From positions 124,001 through 188,000 of the forward strand of contig JAPYMA010000050.1 in the NCBI GenBank assembly GCA_035041965.1: 64,000 nt of DNA, written 5' to 3'. Shown piece by piece: positions 51,035-63,504 of the stretch (position 1 is its first letter; each line of letters opens with the position of its first letter). The DNA comes from Anisakis pegreffii (Eukaryota; Nematoda; Chromadorea; Rhabditida; Anisakidae). The translations under genes and the position numbers were made by a program. The notes beneath the pieces were generated by a model. It was given only the letters and a program-made list of their open reading frames with translations. It was not told where the DNA came from and did not search any database.

Positions 51035-51224
51035 GGGAGTGCAAAACAGCTAAAGAAATCTTTTGAGTTATGGGTAGTGAGAGTTCTTTGGGTGGATGGC
51101 GGCGGAACTTGTGCGACAAGAGTTGATGACAGCAGTTGATTGCGAGCGATGCATGAGGTCCGAAGTGGAAGAGGAGATTTGCGTAAATGAATGGCAACTG
51201 TAGTGTAGAGTGGTTGGAGTTGGA

Positions 51225-54200
51225 TTATCCTTGTCTGAGTGCTACGCCGGTTTTGTACAACCGCTCTGGTTCGTTCAGTAAGACTCTATCGATGACTTCC
51301 TTGCCTTGAATGAAGCAGTGATCTTGATTCGATGCTTCGTATTTCCAGCCACCGAAACGACCTCTTGAAAAGATTTGATGTTCCTCGAGAGTCTTATGTG
51401 CTCGTGCCAGTTCGCTGTCACGCTGAAAGTTGATGATGAACATTTTCAAGCGATAAAAGTTTTCCGAACAGTTCTTGAGGAAATATTTGAGCTTGGACTG
51501 AACAGAGTGACAAGAAAAATGAAATGAAACAATCGTCGTTCCTCCTCCTAAAACGTTTACTATTAGTTCATCGCTCGTAACGAACAGATAAGGAGGGCTC
51601 TACTCAAGTATTTCATTTTCTTTACTCGTGGAATTGAAGTGACACCTGGGAGTATTTGAATGCTCATTCGAATCGTTCACAACACAACAGTGGTCGATCA
51701 TTCTCTTTGTCTCACACCTAATTATACACTCATCAGTGAAACAACTCATAAGCTGTGTTGATGTGGAAAGTTTATCGAGAAAGAATCGAAAAGAATTTCG
51801 TAGTGACTGTATTACCTCCACAGAAGGTATTGGATATCCATAATCCAGCACTACTGAATATACATCAACGATTTTCTCGCGACACATTATTCCTTTCTTG
51901 ATCAGACCACTGATCGCTAATTCGCTCATCTCTTCTTTGGTAATCTACAAACAACATAACAAACTGATTGATCAATTACATAAGTGAACGAATTATTTAC
52001 ATTAACTGAAATTAAATTTTGGATTGTTTAAGTATGCTAGGAAAATATTCATTGGTTTTCATTGGAACAATTTGCGAAGCAAGAATCATATGCAACAATT
52101 AGCTGCTGCAAAGGAAGTCAACATGAGATTGATGCCAACGTGATATCAAATGGTGGTCTATTATCATGCAGTTAAATAAGCAACTACAACGTAAAATAAA
52201 ATGTATTTTCGGGCTCCTTCTGAGTCCCTCTCCCTAGAAATAAATGGGTATAAGGGAGAGTAGCCCAAAACCTTTGTGCTTGCCAAATCAATAATTCAAC
52301 TTCGGATTTCATGAAGACAGATGATTCCAAACGCTATTATCGTTAGCTGCGCGGAAAGAAGAATGCCAAGGAAGGAAGAATGTGATATTAGTGATATTGG
52401 TAATAACAGAGAGGCATAAACTCGTATACTGTTCTTACGAAATGCAGTGTCACTGTGCCGTCAATTTCTATGGTTACCGCACAGACCGCATCCATCCCGT
52501 ACTTACCTCATCATCAATGTTCCGCGCGCATTCACACATCACCGACCAATATTTGCTGCTATCAGGCGTCACTTCACCGTACCGAGAGAATATTGTCACT
52601 CGGTAGAATGGTACTGCTGGATCGGGGAAATATAGCCATGTGAACTTCTGCACGAATTCAGTCATCGGTAACTCCAAGCCAATTCCAATAACGTAGACCT
52701 ACAAGTTTTCTGCTTTAGTGCTATTTGGTATCTTTCACAATAAAACGCAAGTGACATTTTCGGTGCTTTTTTTTCGCCCTCCAAATGTACATTCACATTC
52801 ACGTTCAGTTATAGGGCTCTGAGAAGACTCTCTTCTGTTATGCACTCACAATCAGAGGAAACTTAAAGTCGTGGAATTTTAAGGATCCAATTGCACTGAA
52901 GGTGAAAAGCTGGGTATCAGAAGGTGGATGCTTGTCGGAATCTTGCTTACGGGTATAGTCTGTGGGCGATGTATCAAAGCATTTAACTGAATCACGTATC
53001 TTAATCGTTGCACAATCGTAATAATGAGTGTATCAAAATTATTAGTGTATTAACGATTCAAAATGCTACCTTGCTATGCAACAAATTGAGTTCGGGACAT
53101 AAGTTGACATTCTTGACGAGTAGATCAATTGGTGTTGAGTTGATCAGTACATCGTAATCAATTTCTTTGATTGACTTGGTACCGTCATTTTCTTTTTGTA
53201 TGTATGACAATCGTTTTTGCGTTGCGTTCACCTCTTTTACCTGAAATCCGTCAGGAATGAGCCGAGCATGAAAAACGACTCAGAATTCATAAATCGAGAT
53301 TGTGTAACAACATTCAGATGATTCCCTCTGAAGGCTGACAATCAGAGCAATTAGCACATGCAAACATCGTATCGAATGATAAAAACCTTAACGTTGTTTC
53401 ACTGATTGCATTCAAATAGAAGGCAATACTTGAAAACCTATTAGATAAGGGAATTTCAACGATCGTTTATACTTGATTCAAGCTTGACAAATGGAATGAG
53501 GTCATGATTTCCTCAGTTTTAAATAGAGCTTATGAATGAACACTTCAAATGGGTGACAAATTGGTAACTAATGAGGACGATTCAAGTGAACAATTGAAGG
53601 ACCAACTTCACAATTGAATTTAAACCATTTCTGTGGTAGCTTATTCACCATCGACCTCCAAACAGCTCCGGTACCGCCGTATTTAGGAAATCTGAAGACC
53701 GCATTTGGCCCCCAACCTAAGTCCACATGCTGAAATAAGTGAACGTTCTTGCACGCTTTGCTTGCCAAGATTATTTATGATCTAAACGAGTATGACCAAT
53801 TCGGCTTTGAGAATTCAGATTACTTGCTGAGAATAGAAAATTTTGTCCCGGCAAACGGTTTGCAAATAATTGTTCATCTATGATACCGTACTTTGAGATC
53901 ATCTTCACTCATTGCGCATAGCTCTTCGAGTTTTTCTTGCGGTAGTTTTGCGACTCGACTTCCAATCCAAACAGGATTCATTGCCTTTGGTTCAACGGTC
54001 CAAACCTGAGAAATTGCGAATCTGAATCTAGATCTTTGTCTGGACCCCTACTCGTCAGTCAAGCTGACTTTGAATAGCTGATGACGATGACCCACAATGA
54101 CAATTTGAAAGCGTAATCGAAATGAAATGTATTGGCGTATTAATCCTTAAATTGTGAAAACTTACCTTTCGCGTGTACGGCAGAAAGAAATGCTCTCTCA

Positions 54201-55714
54201 GAGTTGAACCAAAATGATTCAAAATCCAATCGTCGAATGTTTTTGGAGTATCCTCACATTCCTGAGTCATTGGCATGCAATGTAATCACTGCTGTTGTGT
54301 TATTAATTAGGGTATTCCTAATATTGTCGTTATTTTCAATATGTTATTCAAAATAGCCAGCTTATTGATGACCTGAAGGCTTAACTGCTCGTTTTTGAGA
54401 ATACAGGTGTAAAAAATATTGCCAACGAAGAATGTTGTGCTTTAGATGAAACAGAACAATAATTTGCAAGCGATGATTCAAAATGAAAAGATTGACCAGA
54501 AATAATGAACAGCTGAATAAAGCGTTCTTACGTTCTTGAATCGCTCTTGCAGATCCTTTAAACAGTTCGCTTTAATTTTCTCGGGAAATAGCGGAATCGC
54601 ATATTGCGCAGGGTATGGAACCAGATGAACGCCATCCTCATTGAACATATAATTCACATCAACCTGAAATCTGCTATGAACGATTTGTGCATCAAATAAT
54701 GCGGTCAATTTCCATGCGTTTATATCCATCATACTGGCTAGAGATTAACAAGGTAAATTAGGATTTAGTGGTCCTACAGTTACAAAACAAATGATTGATT
54801 CGTAAAATTCTTCCTCATCTTGTACAGAACGGAGAAAGGATCAAGTGAAATCTAATCATAGCACAATAAAATATCCCTGCATCCTAATTATGGCTTTAAT
54901 ATTTCTTCAAATATTCAGCGATTAAATTATCATTGTACTATTATGAAAAAATCTGCATTTTGTTAAAATTCAATTACGATTCTCTTCAACTATGTATCGG
55001 AAATTATCGATCTATTTTTGTCCAACCTGACAGTTTCTATTCAAATGGTTCCATTCATCGACAGCCCATTTGGTAGCATTTTGATAGTAAGGAAAATTAT
55101 GATCGAATGTTATGTGCCCGCCCATATCCCAAAGAAAACCCTTATCATCCGTAACCGTACACGAAAGTCCACCAGCTTCACGTTCCTGCAACAGAAAGTC
55201 AACAGCCTTGAACGCTCATGCGGGAACCCTCAACCACTTACACCAACATAAGAGTTAAGTAATGGGGCATTTTAAAGTGCGAAGGATCTAAAACATATCT
55301 CATGAATTCGCATTGTTAATTCAAAAACTGGCAATCATTATCACAGGCAAGTAGAAATTTTTTTCAAATATTGAAACGAATGCTCTAACATGAAAGCGTT
55401 TGATTGAAATTTTTTGTCCTAGTCTTCGCGAAATGTTTTCTGAAACGAAATCATAGCTTAGGCGTAGTAAACACTCAGCGGAATGTTATCGAATAATCGA
55501 ATAAATTGAACACTGAAACATTCACGCTCATACGATGTTCGATTGGTCATGAAATAGGTGTATTGAAGATTGTTCCAATCTATGAATTGAATACCTTCTC
55601 GAGAACAACCAACTCAACGTCTTTGGCTCTCTCATCGTTATTCATTTGTAGTTCATTCAGTCGATACGCAACACCAAGTCCTGTAGGCGCGGCACCAATC
55701 ACGACTATTTTCAT
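51225..55714 (-). CDS. glf-1: UDP-galactopyranose mutase
   Basis: Ten exons give 477 residues, from ATG 55712-55714 to TAA 51225-51227: 55595-55714, 55027-55185, 54532-54663, 54166-54261, 53892-54005, 53607-53729, 53070-53240, 52507-52698, 51816-51944, 51225-51422. All nine introns are phase 0. The enzyme uses reduced FAD to convert UDP-galactopyranose to UDP-galactofuranose. Seen: an N-terminal dinucleotide motif (GAAPTGLG, residues 7-14), the flavin-side GGH (His64), LVPYPAQYAI, a WGPN...FRFPKYGGTG stretch, YFPDPAVPFYR (Arg338, matching the UDP-binding arginine of fungal enzymes) and the C-terminal GRFGGWKYEASNQDH motif. Length matches other eukaryotic UGMs. In nematodes galactofuranose is needed for surface glycans; vertebrates lack the enzyme. 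No signal peptide, so it probably acts in the cytosol. Confidence 0.96.
52211..52266. repeat. Small imperfect hairpin in glf-1 intron
   Basis: CTCTCCCT at 52228-52235 pairs with AGGGAGAG at 52253-52260, and GGGCT at 52211 pairs with AGCCC at 52262. It sits in the intron between exons 8 and 9 of glf-1. A minor foldback. Confidence 0.6.
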
Positions 55715-58700
55715 TTTCTTGGTTCCACTGGTGATGGTTCACTGAAGTTTTCGACGAGTAATCGAGTTTCATTCTTGGACAATTTATTGGCTGATAAGGC
55801 ATCGAATGATCGATCGTAGAGTTTTTTTTTTGATATAGGCATATCTGAAGCGCTCATGAGAGCAGTCATAACTTTGTGACTCAAAAATGCCTAATTGATG
55901 CGAATGGTCAAAAAAATCTGGTGTATATCTTCAACAGGAATGTTGGTCAAACGATCATATGGTATCGACCAAGTTTTTACTGAAAAACGAAATTCTTTTT
56001 CATTTCTCTGAATCAAGCGGTAGCGTTTACGACTTAACCAGAAATAATACTTCAGTGAAATGGTGATTCGGTTTCTGTTAATTCAGATAAGTAATTCAAA
56101 ATATCTGTTGAACGAAATGATACACTGGATTTTTTAACGAAAAAATTACTATCTATATAGCTTTAGTAAAATTCATATTTTCTTCTGGCCCAGTGATTTT
56201 TATGACGATTAACAAGACGAGATCACGCAGAAGATTAATCTCAATTTCAATCAATGACAACTCTTCATTAAGAACATAGACGATTGACATTTCCAAAAGA
56301 GATGTTGTTCACATATTGTTCATGAAACCGGAGAAACTTCTGAGCTGATCATAATCACAGATTTCTGACCAACTCTCGCACAGTTCATATTCTTGAACGT
56401 GAGTGGAAGAACATTCTCGCATGCATTTTGCTTGCCCACTCGCAAGCGCCCACCATTGATTACATGTGATGTGTAATTTTGAGTGGAATCAGATCACCCA
56501 ATTTGCATTTTCATTAGTTTAGATAAATGACAAAGGGACAACCGATAGAGCCATCGCCATTTTCAGATGAGAATGCAATGGAAAAATGAGAATATTGAAG
56601 GACGTCCGCAAAGACATCATAATTACATTGAATTCGGCAATTGAACGAAGTTTTTTCTCAGTTAGTCTGGTTTGGTCAACGAAATGCAAACCAATAGTAC
56701 GGAAAACGTTCAATATAGATTCGAGAAACAATTGCAACTCGAGATCCAATTATAGTCTTATAATCAGATTCTAAGCGAGGAATGACTGAACACGGATGGT
56801 AAATTTTTTCACGAACTGACAAATGAACGAACGAAAAAAAAATTGCAACAGCATTGGAAAGAATTGAATAGGTGTTGAAAAATTCCACCAGACGACTGAT
56901 ATGAACAATTAAGTTCAAGGTAGAAAGTGGTTAAAATCTAGCTGCACCAAGTATTGGACAAAGTTCTTCACATTGAATTCCTGCATCGGTACGACATTAC
57001 ATTTCCCAGAGAGGTATTCATGCAGAAATCGTTCATGTGAAATGAAATATACACACCTTTCTGTTGCATTCGACGGTTTTAATTGACACAAACGCATTTG
57101 CGATTGGGTGTTATGAAGTGGGTAAGAATCAAGTCATTGACCTACAAATTAGGATGGAATGAAACAAATGGGCACTCACGCAATGATCGAATGATTGATT
57201 TGACTTATTTGTCGACTACACAGAGTGTCATTTCATATTTTATCAATGCATTATATTTGAACCATTACGATTCCGTCTGATGCTATCCATATGTTCCACT
57301 TCTTGTCGACAGTATCCACTTGTTCCCAGCAAATCCAGCTTTACGCATGCACTTATATCAATCCGTCAAGCTGTCCAGCTTCCAATTAATTGGTGATAAA
57401 AAATTCTTCAATGGAAATTATTCGCCTCTTCTGATTTTCACTCATAAGTGAGTGGAAAATCTTCTGAAATGAAGATTTTTTCAAATTTTGGAATTCTTAA
57501 GACCTCATCAATAAGAATATAGTTTCCGGTTTAGAATCAAAATTTGTAAAATTTCGTTTAAAAAAATTCTTGCGAAGGATAGCCGGACCGTTTTGTTTTT
57601 GGCCTAAGATGTAGTGGTTCACGAGTTTCAGATTTCGACGTTTCCAAAGTTTCGCCTTCTCAGAAAGTATAGCAAAACCAATTTGTGTGGAATTATGCTT
57701 GAAAGAGATTAGTCTGAAAGATTGCTAGACGAATATGTTTTTGCCTATGGTGTCTATGCAAATATGTAGACGGCACGAATTTTCCACATAACTTTTTTTG
57801 ATCAATTTTCGTACGGCTTGTTTCCATTCAAGAAGATTGGCATTTCAACTCTGACAACAAGATAAGGAATAAAGTTGAATTTCTCACACTACAACGCCTA
57901 AGACTAAGAAACATCATCCAACGACCTTTCAAGCCAATTTTTTTCTCGATCGAACTTTCAAGAACGAATACTTTTTGAGCTGAGACTTGCATTTTTCGGA
58001 ATTTTCTTTGCTCCATACAAAAATTTGTCACCCTCGGCTTCGGCTGCACATTTGCAACACATTCATAGTTTTGTACAAGAATAAATTGTTGCAACTATAA
58101 ATATTATTAAGCAGCTGATGTCCTCCAGCAAGGCTGAGAAGGATTATGGCATATTTAGGCTTCCTATGTGCTCAGACGTGACCGACAAGCACGTTACAGG
58201 TTTTGATTTTTTGTTAAAGCATGAACCAGTCAGTAGTTCCTCATGATGGTTATTCTCAGTTTTGACAGTTGATGCTCCTCAATATGTTGCACGGAAATGA
58301 AGGTATATATTGAAGCTGTATTGTTATTAAACTCAGATTCAACCAAAACGTATGAAACATTTTCTGATTTTCCGGTAGAGCATAAACTCAGCTATCAGAA
58401 TATGGCATCTATTCATTCGTGATTATTCCGAACAGGAAATCCATTCTTGCACGGGATTATTCCGAATGAACTGAATCTGTAATTGCATGTCTGTCTGAAC
58501 TGATGAAGCAAAACATCAGCATTATGTCTTAACTACCAACTGCATATTCTGATTAATGAATGCACACACACACACTTCAAAACAACAAAATATTTATCGT
58601 TGGCTATCTTAAAATCATGGACGAAAAATATTCGTATTAAACATTCACAGTGAATGAAACGTATGCATCGGACAGAAATCGAGTAAATTGAATCAGAGCA

Positions 58701-60194
58701 ATGGAATTCATTTCATTATAGAGTTTAATGAAATAACTAAAGGATTGAATCGTGATGAGAAATGGCATGCCCTTTCTTACTGAATTTTCCAAAAGAATGG
58801 ATCCCATCGAATTCAACGCTCTCATTCGTTCGAACAGTTCGTTGTGAGCTGATTCCTTCTTCCTCTTCTTAGGTTAATGATGATGTTAATCCAGAAACCA
58901 TAACCAAGAAAAATTCACGTCCCCTTCGATAATAATTATGATGTTCGATCCGAACAACTGTTGGCATTGACTGGATACAATATTTGCATTGATACAATTC
59001 ACATCAGCAACATCGTTCTTATTGCAGTTGAACAAAAGAAACACATAATATAATAGAATCAAACGGCTTGATTGAGGATCTGCTTTAAATGGGAGAACAC
59101 TTTGAGAGAGAGGCCATGTAATCGAATAGATTAGTTTCAGTTGACTTCCGCATAAATCGAATAGTTTTTGCTGTAAACATTTCTAAAATTGCGCTCCAAT
59201 AGGAAAAAAAAGCATATATAGCAGATGTTTTCATCATAATTGACATTTTCGTCATAACCGACCGCGTGTTTATAATGCGAAATTGACTGCTTTCAGCTAA
59301 TGTAGTTAATTCTATTGCGCTTTTCAACCCATCACTTCCATTTATTTTTTCCTCAAATTTGATTCGTCTCATAAACAAATAAATTATCGATGATTCATCA
59401 AATTACTCAACATTCCACGACTACCGTATTCAATGACATTGATTGATCCATTGATTGATCAAAATTGATCATCGCTTCACTTACGTTTTCAACGAATAAT
59501 TTACTCGCTGTAAATTACCAATTGTCAATCGACCAGTCAGACAGTTGACAAAAAGTATTGAGAGGAAGTTTATGGAATGATAGGTGCGGATCTGAGAGAA
59601 AAGATTTTTAACAAAAACAATAGTCATGAATGTTGATAACATATCAATCCAATCATGTGAAGAATACAGATCAGTGAGGTAAAAGGCAATGAATTACTTG
59701 CTATGAGTTGAAAATGAAAATACTCCGAGGATGGTAAAGCGACGATTACAGTAGGATTCGAATGATACTGTCAAAAATTCATGTCCCATCAATATTCAGA
59801 AAATTTCTTTTTCAGCGCGCCATTCCCAATAATCAGCATACCCGAATATAAACAAATTTGGTGAAGAAATTCGACACTTGAACGATCCAATCAAGTTCGT
59901 TATGCAACACCGGTAATTTGAATAAAACCCTCAAGAGTAGTTTTCACATCCAAATTTCAACAGATTTGTAAGCGTAAACACAGTGAATATCATTTTAACG
60001 AATTGTTTTCAATTGCTTTGCAAGTGCTCAAAGAGGAAGGCGAGAAGTCAGCCGAATAAATGTTCCGAGATTCAGAAAAAATCATTCGAATCGTTGAAAA
60101 GGAAAATGATTCGAGAGGAAAATGAACTGGAAAAAAATAACGAAAATGGGTGATATTATGGCTGAGGGATTCCATCAGGAATGGGAAGATTATG
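55715..60194. other. Intergenic region between glf-1 and the acidic secreted protein gene
   Basis: About 4.5 kb of AT-rich DNA between two minus-strand genes, holding the glf-1 promoter and the 3' UTR of the upstream gene. Short open frames of 60-90 codons occur on both strands without domain matches. The longest, at 57828-58094 (minus), has an irregular composition. GATTATTCCGAA occurs twice, near 58421 and 58457. A (CA)n tract lies at 58563-58575. I recognise no gene. Confidence 0.5.
55742..55743 (-). promoter_or_regulatory. Candidate trans-splice acceptor of glf-1
   Basis: On the minus strand GAAAACTTCAG ends 27 nt upstream of the glf-1 ATG. An in-frame TGA directly follows it, supporting the chosen start. 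A spliced leader is plausible but unproven. Confidence 0.35.
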
Positions 60195-63100
60195 TTATGG
60201 ACTTGGCGTTTGCTCACCACGATTCAAAGTGCCACGACGATCGCTAAGTCTGTGTTTCTTACCTCCAGCTCTTGACATTCTTTTAACTCGACTCACTGAA
60301 AGATTTACAAATTATCACCGCAACTAGCAGCAGCCTTCACAACAGAATGATTGAACTTTTTAGCAAACAGTAAGACTTTACAGTACCACAATGACGGTTA
60401 TTCGAGCTGTTTTAGGTCTCCGTAAGGATAGAGTTGTGATTGAATGCTAGCAATCGTAACGAATCGTAATGTTCTCCACGAGTTATAACCGAGAACAGAG
60501 CAAATGCAGCAGTGAAAGCGAAATTAGCATTTTCTTAATTTCAGCTCCTTTGGGTGTTTCTCTCACATTTGAGTGGCTCAAATAAATCGCCGCCGCATTG
60601 TGCATTTGTTGGTTTCATTGCTTGCAACGGCGCTTGAAAGCGTAACTTAAGCGAGGCACGAAATTCACTTTCGTTAATTTGAAGTTTTTGTGTGACATCT
60701 TTGAAATTGCGGCATCGCAAAGTGAACAAACATATTTTTTACGCTTTCAATTCTGTATTCACAACGTATTTTTGCGTCTCGCTTACAATACTTTCTAAGC
60801 AGTTCATTGTCGCACACACACACACATCATAGAGACAAACACAGGTTGCGATTTGTTGTCATTACTTCAGTTCAAGAAAACTAAATGTTGACGATGTGGA
60901 TCTGATCAGTTGAAATCAGTCTTCTTGAGACCTATTTTCCATGAATGCCTGATGGTGTCTAGTGGAACACTTTGAAAATCACTCACGATTACACTGAATT
61001 TAAAGCTTTTTCAGTTTTGCTGCTCTGCTATGAAAATATGTTTAAACACGTAATGAAAAGCATTCGAAAAATGTTGACGCTCTTGCTCGACTCTAATTGT
61101 AGGCAATCAAACGATAGAATCGAATGAAAGCATAAACAAGTAATTGATAAGAATGATTAGTGCAGAGTGCAAAACAAAAATTTCAGAGTGTTTACCAACA
61201 AAAGTGTACCGACTGCATCCGCAAAATACGGTGGGCTTTCGTATTTGCTCGATCCCGCTAGATCTAGAAAGCCAACGCTACGTTTCAGACGCTCGTCAAC
61301 CTTTTGATCTTTTGAGTCAGAATCTTCTTCACTTGTTTCTGCAGAATCTGTTTCACCGTTGTTTGCCTGGTTGAAGGGAACAATCACTCAGCAGTTATGC
61401 GTATTTGAATGTGATTTGTGATAGAGAAGCTTTATTAGGACATTTCAAATTATGAACAGATCATTCGCGATGAGGAAAATAAGTTAATGACGATCTAGCT
61501 ATTTAGTTTCCGCAATAGTCCAATAGAAACCACTTTCATGAGTGGCACGGACACTCGATTTGAGTGACTATAGTAACGAAAGCATTCATCTTTACCAGTC
61601 TTATTTGAATCATGGTGCAAAAGAAGCTATAAAAAATTGGTAGCATATAATGATAATATTTAGTGGTTTTGCATTAAGATATTTCTTCGTCTCAAACTCT
61701 GAAGCAAAATTCCATTCGACAAGTAGCTGGAGTTTCAAAGCAAAAAACACATTCAAAATATGGAGGACTTAATCGCATCGCTAGCCCATAATAAGCGAGC
61801 GCTGTACCCCTGAGCTATAACACGTATAAAACTGTCGTTAAACTTTCGTCGTACTGTTATCATCCCAAAACTTCGAACAGAGCCTGTCCTGCTCAACTAT
61901 GCAAAGAATATGGGGATATCGTGAATCAATACGTCAACTATTCAAGCATGAGGCAATTTAATGGTCATTGAATGCAAGAGGTGTGGGATGTTTTCAACAC
62001 TCAGAATTATCTTTGTTCAAGATAGCCGATAATGGCCTCATGACTGGTCAAATATACTAATGGAAACTTCGGCTACTAACTACTTCTGACGTATCATCAG
62101 TTGTCTCTTCAGAATCTGTTGTTTCGTCATCATATTCGTCATCTTCCTCGAATTCTCCTTCATCATCTTCGTCATCAGCTCCCTCTTCGTCCAAATCGTC
62201 CGCTTTTCCATCTGAAGCTTCATCCTCCATCCACACATCCGACGCCTTAGTTTGACTGCCAAGTTCCGTTCCGGCATTGTCATTTTCATCATCTTGTTCA
62301 TCCTCTTTTTCGGCTAAACGCTTTGCAGTAATATGCAACTTCGACTGAAACATGAACCAGTCATTTCATTCTACCACGGTGTGAAATAAAAAACTTAGGC
62401 CAAATTTTTAATGAATTATAACATTTTAATTGAACGCTTCTTGGCATAAATTGTGGAAGAATTTTCTGATCACTGAACAGTTTCTTCAATTGACAGTGAG
62501 TGTCATTAATCGTTACGTTTAGCCAAGAAAAGAATTTTTGTGTAAAGATGAGTTCATTCAACTGTGGAGACGTGAATTGCAGTCGGATGGCGACTGCATC
62601 TGGCCGGTCATTTTCATCAGTGAAAATGAAAATGAAAAATGATGCATCGATGATTGAATTTGTATTATGCAGCCTACTTGAATGTCACGATTTCACGCTT
62701 ATGATTTGACCTGTACCGTGATGTTCTCATCTCCGACAGTGCTTTATTGATAATCTCCTTTTGTTAAATCAGGTCACCATAAGGTTTTGTCGATCAAGAA
62801 ATCTTTGTGCTTCACCCGAAAGGTTTCTTCGTAAATTATGCCAGAAAAGCTACATACGTATCCTCTTATCCTCTTACATGGAAAATATATTTCTCTAGGT
62901 GAATACATAAAATACACTGTTTTTTCGTTTACTGGTACATTTCTAACCTCATGACCACTACTTTTGTTTTCATCGATATTAACTGCTACCAAACCATCAT
63001 TTCTTTCATCGGAATTTTCAGCATTCAATTTTTTTCTCAGCTCCTCACTTAATTGACGTGCGTAACGTGCGTATGCTGAAATCAATAGTTCTGCGTTTAA

Positions 63101-63496
63101 AATCATTGAAGAAGTCACATGAAACAACCAGTTCAATATTGCAATCAGGTGGATGAGAGTAATCTCGAAATGGGTATTCGGTCACGTACAAACGTTTGTG
63201 ATTGAATTTAGTTCATCAAAGAGACTGAGTTTTGATGCGTACAACGTTTCTACGTGGTTCCAACTGAGTGGACAACTAATTGAATATATCGGACTGGAGT
63301 CATTGTGAAATGTTGAAAATCAGAAATTTGAGGATATCACATTGCGCCATTCATCTTAAACGAACTAGCGAAGAGATTTTTGATTTATTTACAATATTTG
63401 ATGATGCAGCAACTAACGTTTTGGATCGGCCACAATCAGTGCAACCTGAATGAAAACACCAACAAACAATATTAGTGCTGCCATTGATGGGTTCAT
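60195..63496 (-). CDS. Secreted acidic protein of unknown family with dibasic C-terminal sites
   Basis: Six exons join in phase into 819 nt (272 residues): 63418-63496, 62948-63075, 62084-62344, 61196-61366, 60567-60645, 60195-60295. A clear signal peptide (MNPSMAALILFVGVFIQVAL) is followed by a Tyr/Arg-rich helix start (PYARYARQLSEELRKKL). Next comes a long Asp/Glu-dominated segment (residues about 82-180), a hydrophobic/aromatic stretch after an RLKR site (SVGFLDLAGSSKYESPPYF), and a basic tail with VKR and GGKK. The tail ends at TAA 60195-60197. I do not recognise the family. RLKR and VKR could be convertase sites of a peptide precursor, or the protein may be an acidic Ca-binding or matrix component. 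Exons 5 and 6 rest on phase and splice signals only. Confidence 0.65.
60813..60826. repeat. (CA)7 microsatellite
   Basis: Simple dinucleotide repeat in the intron between exons 4 and 5 of the acidic protein gene. Confidence 0.9.
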
Positions 63497-63502
63497 TGTT
63501 GA

Positions 63503-63504
63503 CT
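63503..63504 (-). promoter_or_regulatory. Candidate trans-splice acceptor of the acidic protein gene
   Basis: On the minus strand GTTCATCTGCAG ends only six nt before the ATG of the signal peptide. Such a short leader is typical of spliced-leader addition in nematodes. It also supports the start at 63496 over upstream in-frame codons of the longer open frame. Confidence 0.5.

Noticed and set aside
52846..52970. Open segment in a glf-1 intron with a CCCACAG acceptor
   Set aside because: It enters in phase 1 while flanking exons are phase 0. The family alignment runs directly from the exon at 53070-53240 to that at 52507-52698 without missing residues.
56519..58094. Open frames of 60-90 codons in the 55.7-60.2 kb interval
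   Set aside because: No domains, no consistent splice sites, both strands equally open, so treated as chance.
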